From the NCBI GenBank assembly GCA_947459855.1, contig CANHFL010000019.1, forward strand, positions 1 to 9,386: 9,386 nt of DNA, written 5' to 3'. Source of the stretch: Planctomycetaceae bacterium. Lineage in GTDB: Bacteria; Planctomycetota; Phycisphaerae; Phycisphaerales; SM1A02. This document shows positions 1-6,350 of this stretch, in pieces. Each line of letters begins with the position of its first letter. Within the stretch, counting starts at the first letter, position 1. The notes beneath the pieces are model-generated. The model made no database searches and had not been told where the DNA came from. It worked only from the letters and a program-made list of their open reading frames with translations. A program made the position numbers and the translations under genes.

Positions 1-953
1 CGCGCCGGGACCACTTCCGCATCCTGATGCGGCAGGTGGCCAGCCTGCTGGCGCTCGAGGTGCTTGCCGCGGTCGTGCTGCTGGGCGTCGGCGGCTGGCT
101 GGTGCTCGGGCAGCAGCTCACGCTCGGCCAGCTGGTGGCCAGCGAGATCATCCTGTCGATGATCGTGGCGTCCATCTCCAAGCTGGGCAAGCAGTTCGAG
201 TCGTGGTACGACGCGGTTGCCGCGATGGACAAGCTGGGCCACCTGGTCGACCTGCGCATGGAGCGCGATGGCGGCGAGACCGTCGCGCCGCAGGGTGGCG
301 GCGCGCGCGTCGACGTGCAGGGCCTGGCCTACGCGCGCCTGGGGCGGGCCCCGTCCTTCGAGGACGTCTCGTTCACCGTCCAGCCGGGCGAGCGCGTCGC
401 CCTGCTCGCCTCGCGCGGCATGGGCACCAGCTCGATCCTCGAGATGCTGCTTGGCATGCGCGCGCCCGTGGCCGGGTCGATCTCCGTCGACGGCCTGGAC
501 GTGCGCAACTGGGACCTGGATGCGCTGCGCGCGCAGTGCTGCATCCTGCGCAGCGGCGACCTGATCGCCGGCACGATCGCCGAGAACGTCCGCGTCGGCC
601 GTTCCGACATCCCCACGGCCGACGTGCAGCGCGCGATCGAGTCCGTCGGCCTGGGCGAGACCGTGCGCGCGTTCCCGGAGGGCATCCACGCGCCGCTCGT
701 CACGGGCGGGCTGCCGCTCACCGGCCGGCAGCGGGCGCGCCTGCTGGGTGCGCGTGCGCTGGCGGCGCGGCCGCGCCTCCTGCTGCTGGACGAGGTGCTG
801 GACGGCCACGAGGGCACGCTGGACGTGCTGGCGCGCGCGCTCCTCGACGCGCCGATCCCCTGGACAGTGATCGTCGTCACCCACGACCGCCGCGTCGCCG
901 CGCGATGCGGCCGGGTCATCGAGCTTGGACAGGAGGACGCACGCCATGCATGA
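1..953 (+). CDS. ABC exporter subunit (membrane domain plus ATPase), 5'-truncated, degenerate ATP site
   Basis: The frame is open from base 3, so the gene begins outside the window; 316 residues are visible. Numbering from the ATG at 27, residues 5-28 and about 35-55 are the last membrane helices of an ABC-exporter membrane domain, and a nucleotide-binding domain runs from about 90 to 305. Walker B (LLLLDE, 251-256, with the catalytic Glu) and the H-loop His286 are intact. The Walker A is ASRGMGTSS (128-136), so the invariant lysine is Thr134. The Q-loop glutamine position is Arg175, and the signature reads LTGRQ (231-235) instead of LSGGQ. The stop overlaps the HlyD-type gene by 8 nt, which places the protein in a type I-secretion-like export complex in the inner membrane. 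The family assignment is firm. Whether this subunit hydrolyses ATP is doubtful; it may pair with a competent subunit encoded upstream. The exported substrate is not visible. Confidence 0.9.
   Translation, partial: RRDHFRILMRQVASLLALEVLAAVVLLGVGGWLVLGQQLTLGQLVASEIILSMIVASISKLGKQFESWYDAVAAMDKLGHLVDLRMERDGGETVAPQGGGARVDVQGLAYARLGRAPSFEDVSFTVQPGERVALLASRGMGTSSILEMLLGMRAPVAGSISVDGLDVRNWDLDALRAQCCILRSGDLIAGTIAENVRVGRSDIPTADVQRAIESVGLGETVRAFPEGIHAPLVTGGLPLTGRQRARLLGARALAARPRLLLLDEVLDGHEGTLDVLARALLDAPIPWTVIVVTHDRRVAARCGRVIELGQEDARHA
931..936 (+). promoter_or_regulatory. Shine-Dalgarno site for the HlyD-family gene
   Basis: A perfect AGGAGG lies 9 nt before the ATG at 946. It decides the start: the in-frame TTG at 925 lies upstream of this site and has no ribosome binding site of its own. 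It is the strongest Shine-Dalgarno in the window and sits inside the end of the upstream ABC gene, consistent with translation from a polycistronic mRNA. Confidence 0.85.
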
Positions 954-2259
954 CCACGCCCACGGCGCCGCGGGCGCCCGCGAGTGGCCCGCCTTCCAGC
1001 CGCCGCCGCTCCCGGCGCTCGCCCTCGCGGGCAGCGCCCGCGGGACGCGCATCCTTGCGCGCGCGCTCGCCGCGTTCGCCATCCTGCTGGTGCTGGGCGT
1101 CGTCTTCCTTCCGTGGCAGCAGTCCGTGCGCGGCACGGGGCGCGTGATCGCGTTCAACCCCCTGGACCGCCGCGTGAACATCGAGGCGCCGGTCGAGGGC
1201 CGCGTGCGCCGCGTGCTGGTCGTCGAGAACCAGGCCGTGAAGCAGGGCGACATCATCGCCGAGATCCAGGACAACGACCCGAACCTGCTGGCGAACCTGC
1301 GCCTGCAGCACGACGCCGCCGTCGCGCGCCGCGCGGCCGCGGTGCAGCGCATCAAGGACCTGGAGCAGCAGGCCGCCAGCCAGCAGCTCGCGCGCACGCA
1401 GGCGCTGGACGCGGCACGGCAGCGCGTCAACGCCGAGCAGTTCACCTACGACACCAACGCGATCAACGAAAGGCGCTTCGCGCAGCTGGTCGAGACCGGC
1501 GACCGCTCGCGGCGCGACTACGAGCTGGCGAAGCTGGCGCTCGACAGCTCGCGCGCGAACCTGGCGGCGGCCAGGGCCGTGCTGGAACGCACCGGCCCCG
1601 AGTACGACGCGATGGTCTCGGCCATCAACGCAAGCCGCGGCAGCGCCGAGGGCGAGGTCGCCGCGGCCGACCGCGACCTGGCCGCGGTCGACATCCAGAT
1701 CTCCAAGACCCAGCAGCAGGTCGTCGCCGCCCCGCGCGACGGCATCGTGCTGAGCGTCTCGGCCACCGAGGGCGCCTACCTGAAGCCGGGCAGCTCGATC
1801 TGCGTGGTCATCCCCAACACGGACGCGCGCTTCGTCGAGGCGTGGATCGACGGCATGGACATGCCGCTGGTCGCGCCGCGGCACACCGATCCCGACGGCA
1901 CCGCCGTCCCGGGCAGCCGAGTCCGCCTGCAGTTCGAGGGCTGGCCCGCGATCCAGTTCGTCGGCTGGCCCAGCGTCGCGGTGGGCACCTTCGGCGGCGA
2001 GGTCGTCTCGGTGGACGCCACCGACGACGGCCAGGGCCGCTTCCGCATCGTCGTGGCGTCCGACCCCGGCGATGAGCCGTGGCCCGGCCCGCGCTTCCTG
2101 CGCCAGGGCGTGCGCGCCAAGGCCTGGGTGCTGCTGCGCACCGTCCCGCTGTGGCAGGAGGCGTGGCGCCAGCTCAACGGCTTCCCGCCGGTGGTCGCCG
2201 ACAAGGAACCCGGCGGCAAGGCCGACGGGGCGAAGAAGAAGGACGACGACTCGAAGTGA
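946..2259 (+). CDS. HlyD-family periplasmic adaptor (membrane-fusion protein)
   Basis: This 437-residue protein has the membrane-fusion-protein layout: a cytoplasmic N-terminus, one membrane anchor at about 36-57, a first biotinyl-lipoyl half at about 75-110 (EAPVEGRVRRVLV then VKQGDIIAEI), a long helical hairpin at about 115-258 rich in Ala, Gln, Arg and Glu, a second lipoyl half at about 258-290 (APRDGIVLSV), and a beta-barrel region to about 400. In known systems such proteins bridge an inner-membrane ABC exporter to an outer-membrane TolC-type channel. The 8-nt overlap with the degenerate ABC gene supports one export machine. The C-terminus ends in a hydrophilic tail rich in Lys and Asp (about 418-437). 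The N-terminus has three histidines in the first six residues; their significance is unknown. No TolC homologue or cargo gene follows, so these may be upstream or elsewhere. The family is confident; the cargo is unknown. Confidence 0.93.
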   Translation: MHDHAHGAAGAREWPAFQPPPLPALALAGSARGTRILARALAAFAILLVLGVVFLPWQQSVRGTGRVIAFNPLDRRVNIEAPVEGRVRRVLVVENQAVKQGDIIAEIQDNDPNLLANLRLQHDAAVARRAAAVQRIKDLEQQAASQQLARTQALDAARQRVNAEQFTYDTNAINERRFAQLVETGDRSRRDYELAKLALDSSRANLAAARAVLERTGPEYDAMVSAINASRGSAEGEVAAADRDLAAVDIQISKTQQQVVAAPRDGIVLSVSATEGAYLKPGSSICVVIPNTDARFVEAWIDGMDMPLVAPRHTDPDGTAVPGSRVRLQFEGWPAIQFVGWPSVAVGTFGGEVVSVDATDDGQGRFRIVVASDPGDEPWPGPRFLRQGVRAKAWVLLRTVPLWQEAWRQLNGFPPVVADKEPGGKADGAKKKDDDSK

Positions 2260-2267
2260 CCTCGGCG

Positions 2268-2297
2268 GGCCGCCCCGGGGCGCTCGCCCCGGCGGCC
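2268..2297. terminator. Possible bidirectional terminator hairpin between convergent genes
   Basis: The 46-nt gap between the HlyD-family gene and the converging DHS-like gene holds an inverted repeat. GGCCGCC (2268-2274) pairs with GGCGGCC (2291-2297), and GGGGC (2277-2281) pairs with GCCCC (2286-2290), with a CC bulge and a GCTC loop. That gives 12 G-C pairs. No T-tract follows on either strand, so it is not a textbook intrinsic terminator. Its position between two converging stops is the main support; chance pairing is easy at this GC content. Confidence 0.4.
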
Positions 2298-2305
2298 GCG
2301 CCGCG

Positions 2306-3355
2306 TCAGCGCTTCGCGCGGAACTTCGCCGTCTCGGCGCGCGACGCCTTGATGATCGCCGCGGCCTTCGCCGGGTTCGCCTTGCACTCCAGCAGCGCCT
2401 GCAGCATCAGCGGCGCCACGATGGTCGCGTCGCTCTCGACGACGAACATCGGCGTCCTCTCGGTCAGCTTGTCCCAGGTGATCTTCTCGTTGGGCGTGGC
2501 GCCCGAGTAGCTGCCGTAGCTGGTGGTGCTGTCGCTGATCTGGCAGAAGTACGCCCAGGGCTTCACCGGCTCCTGCAGGTCGTACTTGATGCTGGGCACC
2601 ACGCAGATCGGGAAGTCGCCGGCGATGCCGCCGCCGATCTGGAAGAAGCCGATGCCCTTGCCCTTCGACAGCTGCTTGTAGTCGTCGTAGAAGCCGGCCA
2701 TGTACTCGATGCCGCTCTTGACGATCGCGGCGCTGCACTCGCCGAACTTCACGTGCGACGCGAAGATGTTGCCGAACGTCGAGTCCTCGTGGCCCGGCAC
2801 GACGATCGGCAGGTTCGCCTTCGCGGCCGCCAGCAGCCAGCACTCGTCGGGGTTGCCCTCGTACTTGGACTTCGGGATGCTCAGGACGAGCTCGTAGAAG
2901 TACTCGTGCCAGAAGCGGCGCTCGCCGTTCTTCGTGGCGCGCTTCCACATCGGCACCAGGATCTTCTCGACGCTGCGGAAAGCCTCGTCCTCGGGGATGC
3001 TGGTGTCGGTGACGCGGCGCATCCGCTGCTTCAGGATCTTCGTGTCGTCCTGCTTGGTGAAGTAGCGGTAGTCGGGGAAGTCCTTGTAGCTGTGGTGGGC
3101 GACCAGGCGGAAGAGCGACTCCTCCAGGTTGGCGCCGGTCACGCTCAGGCCGTGCACCAGTCCGGCGCGGATCGCGGGGGCCAGGCTGATGCCGAGCTGC
3201 GCGCTGCTCATCGCGCCCGCCACGGCCCAGTACATCTTCCCGCCGCCGCCGACATGGTCCCAGTACGCGTACAGCGCGTCGCGCGTGGCGCGGGCGTTGA
3301 AGTTGCGGTAGTTGCGGGCGACGAACTCGAGCGTGGGCAGGGCGGAAGTGGCCAT
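2306..3355 (-). CDS. Deoxyhypusine-synthase-like protein (DHS/homospermidine synthase family)
   Basis: This 349-residue protein matches the deoxyhypusine synthase fold family, with near full length for the family. Visible landmarks are GNPDECWLLAAAKANLP (167-183), the NAD-site-like FFQIGGGIAGDFPI (237-250), and SGATPNEKITWDKL (284-297). In the last block Lys296 lines up with the active-site lysine of human DHS (Lys329), Trp294 with Trp327 and Glu290 with Glu323. In contrast, the human spermidine-contacting Asp313 and Asp316 positions are Tyr280 and Tyr283, and the His288 segment reads GDFP. DHS transfers the aminobutyl group of spermidine to a lysine of eIF5A, which bacteria lack; plant homospermidine synthase is a repurposed relative. 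A polyamine aminobutyl transferase is the best inference, with the substrate open. It lies 28 nt after the fucosidase stop but has its own -10-like site. No Shine-Dalgarno is visible at the ATG. Confidence 0.88.
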   Translation of the reverse strand: MATSALPTLEFVARNYRNFNARATRDALYAYWDHVGGGGKMYWAVAGAMSSAQLGISLAPAIRAGLVHGLSVTGANLEESLFRLVAHHSYKDFPDYRYFTKQDDTKILKQRMRRVTDTSIPEDEAFRSVEKILVPMWKRATKNGERRFWHEYFYELVLSIPKSKYEGNPDECWLLAAAKANLPIVVPGHEDSTFGNIFASHVKFGECSAAIVKSGIEYMAGFYDDYKQLSKGKGIGFFQIGGGIAGDFPICVVPSIKYDLQEPVKPWAYFCQISDSTTSYGSYSGATPNEKITWDKLTERTPMFVVESDATIVAPLMLQALLECKANPAKAAAIIKASRAETAKFRAKR

Positions 3356-3364
3356 GGGGCGGGG

Positions 3365-3370
3365 AATGTA
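3365..3370 (-). promoter_or_regulatory. Putative -10 box for the DHS-like gene, probably leaderless
   Basis: On the minus strand TACATT ends 9 nt before the ATG. With usual -10 to start-site spacing, transcription would begin within a few bases of the ATG, and no Shine-Dalgarno is present. A TTGACC sits upstream (3382-3387) but only 11 nt away, too close for a standard -35. The site is judged by position and by analogy with the other starts in the window. Confidence 0.4.
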
Positions 3371-3383
3371 CCGGAATCCCCGG

Positions 3384-4853
3384 TCAACCCGCCGGCTTCA
3401 CCTTCACCCGCACCGTGAACGGCTGCGTGAAGGTGCGGCCGCCCAGGTGCACCAGCCATTCGCCGGGCCGCGTCGCCTCGATGCGGAGCGGCGCACCGTC
3501 GCCCCCCAGGATGGTCGCCGACTCCGGGGCCTGGTTGCGGGGCAGCACCACGGGCAGCGCGCCCGACAGCGGCAGGTTGAACACGATCGCGTTCAGCTCG
3601 GCGCTGCCCGGTCGCCGCGTCCACCAGCCCCAGTCGATCTTCGGCAGGCCGGACAGGCCGCAGCCGACGATCGCGCCGCCGTTCACGTGCATCCAGTCGC
3701 CGATGCCGCGCGCGAGCGCCTGCTCCTCCGGGCGGATGCCGCCGTTGCCCATGGGTCCGATGTTCAGCACGAAGTTCCCGCCCATCGCGACGCAGCGCGC
3801 CGCCATCTCCAGCACCTCGTGCGTGTCCTTCAGGTGGCCCTTCCATCCCGCGTGGTAGCCCCAGCCGTTCTCCGGCACGGTCATCGTGCATTCCCAGTCG
3901 TTGGCGGGCGGCGTGCGCGGAAGCTTGCGCTCCCAGCCCTGCTCCCAGTCGCCCATCAGGTCGCCGTTGCTGTCGAAGTGGCGTGCGCCGTTCTCGTCGG
4001 CGCGCAGGCGGCTGCCGACCAGCACGTCCGGCCTGATCGCGCGCAGCTGCTGCTCGAGCGCAAGCGTCAGCTGGCCGTTCGCCTTCACCGAGGAGTCCTC
4101 GGTGCCGTCGAACCAGAGTCCCATGACGGAGGGATAGCGCCGCAGGAGCTCGGCGCACTGGCGCGTGGCGTAGCCCCAGTAGCGCGCGAACGCGGCACGG
4201 TCGTCGGGCGTGCGCAGCTCGCCGCGCCAGTCGGGGTGGTGCCAGTCCAGGATCGAGTAATAGAGCAGGACATCCAGGCCCGCGTCCTTCGCCGCCTGCA
4301 CGAACTGGCCGACCAGGTCCTCGCGGTACGGCGTCGCGGCAACGTCGTAGTCGGTCTCGTCGCTGGGCCAGAGGCAGAAGCCGTCGTGGTGCTTCGCGGT
4401 CAGGATGACGTAGCGGGCTCCCATCTCCTTCGCCAGCGCCACCCAGCGCGCGGGCGAGTCCTTCGCGGGGTCGAAGCGCTTCAGCAGCGCGTCGTAGTCG
4501 GCGTCCGGCACCTGCGCGCCCATCTTGATGGACTCGGCGGCGCCGTCGTGCTCCTTGCCGCCCCAGCTGCCGGCCGCGATCGAGTACAGCCCGAAGTGGA
4601 CGATCACGCCCAGGCGGTCCTCGCGCCAGCGGGCCATCGCTGGGTCGTCGCGCCTGCCCTGGCGCTGTGCGCCGTAGCGGAGCGCGATTCGCGGCTTCGG
4701 CGGGGCGGCCGCGGCGGACCTCGCCGGCGCACCGCGTGCGGGCGCAGGCGCAGCCGCGGCGCCGGGGCCCGGCTCCTGCGCCGCGGCGACGGGCAGCATG
4801 AGCGCCGCGGCCAGGGCCGCAGCCGCGCGGAGGATGGTCCGGTGCAGGTGCAT
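3384..4853 (-). CDS. Secreted GH29 alpha-L-fucosidase
   Basis: The 489-residue product starts with a Sec signal peptide (positive MHLHRTILR, hydrophobic core 10-22, likely cut after AAA near residue 25), followed by an Ala/Pro linker to about 53. The GH29 barrel spans about 55-395, with HFGLYS (86-91), AKHHDGFCLW (153-162), YYSILDWHH (198-206), LWFDG (246-250) whose Asp249 fits the catalytic nucleophile, and NIGPMGNGGI (364-373). A C-terminal beta-domain at about 412-489 matches the usual accessory domain. GH29 enzymes retain configuration while releasing terminal L-fucose from glycans; this one should act in the periplasm or outside. The acid/base residue varies between GH29 subgroups and was not assigned. 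The ATG is preceded at 8 nt by a -10-like TACGCT and lacks a Shine-Dalgarno. The gene is first in a short minus-strand unit with the DHS-like gene, with no obvious functional link. It could also prefer related sugars such as galactosides. Confidence 0.93.
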   Translation of the reverse strand: MHLHRTILRAAAALAAALMLPVAAAQEPGPGAAAAPAPARGAPARSAAAAPPKPRIALRYGAQRQGRRDDPAMARWREDRLGVIVHFGLYSIAAGSWGGKEHDGAAESIKMGAQVPDADYDALLKRFDPAKDSPARWVALAKEMGARYVILTAKHHDGFCLWPSDETDYDVAATPYREDLVGQFVQAAKDAGLDVLLYYSILDWHHPDWRGELRTPDDRAAFARYWGYATRQCAELLRRYPSVMGLWFDGTEDSSVKANGQLTLALEQQLRAIRPDVLVGSRLRADENGARHFDSNGDLMGDWEQGWERKLPRTPPANDWECTMTVPENGWGYHAGWKGHLKDTHEVLEMAARCVAMGGNFVLNIGPMGNGGIRPEEQALARGIGDWMHVNGGAIVGCGLSGLPKIDWGWWTRRPGSAELNAIVFNLPLSGALPVVLPRNQAPESATILGGDGAPLRIEATRPGEWLVHLGGRTFTQPFTVRVKVKPAG

Positions 4854-4861
4854 CGGGCGGC

Positions 4862-4867
4862 AGCGTA
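4862..4867 (-). promoter_or_regulatory. Putative -10 box for the fucosidase gene, probably leaderless
   Basis: Minus-strand TACGCT ends 8 nt before the fucosidase ATG, so the predicted transcription start is at or next to the ATG. No Shine-Dalgarno lies between. The best upstream -35-like match (CTTACA, 4883-4888) has a short 15-nt spacer, so -35 support is weak. Confidence 0.38.
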
Positions 4868-4884
4868 TCCCGGCGCAAGCGGTG

Positions 4885-4890
4885 TAAGGT
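4885..4890 (+). promoter_or_regulatory. Putative -10 box for the membrane protein/tdk operon
   Basis: TAAGGT on the plus strand would start transcription near 4897, giving a leader of about 25 nt before the ATG at 4922. It faces away from the fucosidase promoter in a 68-nt divergent region. No clear -35 was found. The same bases could instead be read as a Shine-Dalgarno-like AAGGTGG, but no suitable start codon follows at the right distance. Confidence 0.33.
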
Positions 4891-4921
4891 GGTGGTACTG
4901 CGGCCCGCCGTCGCGGTACCG

Positions 4922-5803
4922 ATGGAAGCTTCCGCCCTCCCCGTGCTCGCGATCCTGCTGCCCGCGCTCGGCGCTTGCGTGGTGGCCGTGCTGGCCACGG
5001 TGGTGGTCGAACGCCTGGGCGGCGTCGCGGGCGGCATCCTCTCGACGGTGCCCACGACGATCGTGCCTGCGGCGATCGGGCTGCATGGATCGGCCGCGGA
5101 CGACGACGCGTTCCGGTGCGCGATGTGCTTCGTGCCGGTCGGCATCCTGCTGAATGCCGGGTACCTGCTGCTCTGGCGCATCATCCCTGCTCGCATCGGC
5201 ATGCGGTCGCACCGGCACCTGCTGGCCACGACGGTCGCGCTGTCGCTGGGTGCGTGGCTGGCCGCCGCGACGGCCGCGGTGTGGATCCACCACGCGTATG
5301 CCCCCGACGCCGGCCAGTCGCTCGCGATCGGGCTGGCCGCGTTCGCGGCGGGCGCGATGCTCGGGATCGCCGCGAACCGCGTGCCGCACCCGGCGCCTGC
5401 GGGCCGGCGTCCCGTCGGCGCGGCCGTGCTGGCGCTCCGCGGGCTTGCGGCGGGCGGGGCGATCGCGGTGGCGCTGGTGCTGGCGCGCGGCGGCGACCCG
5501 ATCGCGGGCGGCATCGCGTCGGTCTTTCCCGCCATCTTCACGGCCATCATGGTCGCCACCTGGCTCGCCCAGGGCGCGCAGGTGCCCACCGGCGCCGTGG
5601 GCCCGATGATGCTCGGGACGCTCAGCGTCAGCGCGTTCGCGCTCCTCGCCTCGGCTGCCATCCCGCGCCTGGGCGTGGCCGCGGGCGCCGCGGTGTGCTG
5701 GATCATCGCCGTCGCGTGCATCAACGTGCCGGCCTACGCGTGGCTGCGGTGGGTGCGGGCACGCCACGAACGCCGTGCCGCCGCGGGGACGGGCGCGCCA
5801 TGA
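4922..5803 (+). CDS. Polytopic membrane protein with internal duplication, coupled to tdk
   Basis: The product has 293 residues from the ATG, with about nine predicted membrane helices (roughly 7-29, 34-53, 66-88, 100-122, 133-152, 166-188, 194-216, 228-247 and 250-274). Two stretches resemble each other: 31-84, containing AGGILSTVP at 36-44, and 189-242, containing AGGIASVFP at 195-203. The offset is 159 residues, which suggests duplication of a four-helix unit. The repeat (AGG followed by a proline-bearing helix, then a short loop and another helix) recalls small GlpM/DUF3147-type membrane proteins; this is recognition from memory and is tentative. I do not recognise the function. A role in transport linked to the nucleoside genes is possible because its stop overlaps the tdk start (ATGA). 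The in-frame GTG at 4889 is a less likely start because it falls inside the putative -10 box and adds a short polar segment. Confidence 0.82.
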   Translation: MEASALPVLAILLPALGACVVAVLATVVVERLGGVAGGILSTVPTTIVPAAIGLHGSAADDDAFRCAMCFVPVGILLNAGYLLLWRIIPARIGMRSHRHLLATTVALSLGAWLAAATAAVWIHHAYAPDAGQSLAIGLAAFAAGAMLGIAANRVPHPAPAGRRPVGAAVLALRGLAAGGAIAVALVLARGGDPIAGGIASVFPAIFTAIMVATWLAQGAQVPTGAVGPMMLGTLSVSAFALLASAAIPRLGVAAGAAVCWIIAVACINVPAYAWLRWVRARHERRAAAGTGAP

Positions 5804-6348
5804 GCCGCGGCCGCCTGCACGTCGTGTGCGGCCCGATGTTCGCGGGCAAGACGAGTGCGGTGCTGCGGCTGCTGCGCACGGCCCAGGCCGCCGGCCGCCG
5901 CACGCTGGCCGTCAAGCCCGCGCGGGACGTGCGCTACGCGGACCGCGAGCTGGTCACGCATGTCGGCGACCGCCTGCCGGCCCTTCCCGTCGCGCGCATC
6001 GACGAGGTGCTGCCGTACGCCACCGACCTGGTCGCGATCGACGAGATCCACTTCTTCGCGTCCGAGGCGGTGCCGCCCATCGACGCGCTCCTCGCGCGCG
6101 GCACCGACGTCATCGTCGCCGGCTGCGACATCGACCATTTCGGCGACGTCTTCTCGCCGTTCGACGCGCTGCTCCCGCGCGCCGACGCCGTCACGCGCAT
6201 CGCCGGCACGTGCGCCCGCTGCGGCGCGCCCAGCACGCACAGCGAGCGGCTGGTCGCGTCCACGGACCGGATCATCGTCGGCGGGATCGGCGACTTCGTC
6301 GCGACCTGCGCGGCGTGCTTCCGGCCCAGCGCGCGGGTCAGCCGCTGA
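5800..6348 (+). CDS. tdk: Thymidine kinase, type II (TK1-like), divergent
   Basis: The product has 182 residues, slightly shorter than typical bacterial Tdk. It shows the P-loop GPMFAGKT (11-18), the KP..DVRYADRELVTHVGDRL region, Walker B DEIHFF (81-86) with the expected catalytic Glu82, and four cysteines in two CxxC pairs (138/141 and 170/173) for the structural zinc. The enzyme phosphorylates thymidine (and deoxyuridine) with ATP for salvage in the cytoplasm. Deviations from the usual family pattern: the Gln of DEAQFF is His84, the DFRG loop is DHFG (112-115), and the conserved lasso Tyr near the last CxxC is Phe166. The start overlaps the previous stop (ATGA), implying translational coupling. 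The 3' end overlaps the convergent kinase gene by 11 nt. The fold is certain; nucleoside preference may differ from standard Tdk. Confidence 0.9.
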   Translation: MSRGRLHVVCGPMFAGKTSAVLRLLRTAQAAGRRTLAVKPARDVRYADRELVTHVGDRLPALPVARIDEVLPYATDLVAIDEIHFFASEAVPPIDALLARGTDVIVAGCDIDHFGDVFSPFDALLPRADAVTRIAGTCARCGAPSTHSERLVASTDRIIVGGIGDFVATCAACFRPSARVSR

Positions 6349-6350
6349 CC
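6336..6350. repeat. Palindrome spanning the overlapping stop codons of two convergent genes
   Basis: GGTCAGC, a single C, then GCTGACC form a perfect inverted repeat with 7-bp arms. The TGA of tdk (6346-6348) and the TGA of the opposing kinase gene (6338-6340, minus strand) are mirror positions within it. As RNA it would form a 5-bp stem with a 5-nt loop on either strand. No T-tract follows, so a terminator role is only possible. Because both genes code through it, RNA polymerases from either side would also run into the other gene. Confidence 0.6.

Noticed and set aside
925..945. TTG at 925 as the start of the HlyD-family gene
   Set aside because: The perfect AGGAGG at 931-936 would lie inside the coding region and is ideally spaced for the ATG at 946.
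3382..3387. TTGACC as a -35 box for the DHS-like gene
   Set aside because: Only 11 nt separate it from TACATT, far below the usual 16-18 nt. Part of it is the TGA stop of the fucosidase gene.
2072..3418. A long plus-strand open frame antisense to the DHS-like gene
   Set aside because: It has no motif and a composition typical of antisense reading of a high-GC gene. The minus strand encodes a well-conserved enzyme.
4889..4921. GTG at 4889 as the start of the membrane protein
   Set aside because: It falls in the putative -10 box TAAGGT and lacks a Shine-Dalgarno at proper spacing. The ATG at 4922 sits just before the first membrane helix.
3208..5724. An 838-codon minus-strand open frame overlapping the fucosidase in another frame
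   Set aside because: It is a shadow frame. The fucosidase frame carries all GH29 motifs and a signal peptide, while this one is low-complexity Arg/Ala/Gly/Pro with no recognisable domain.
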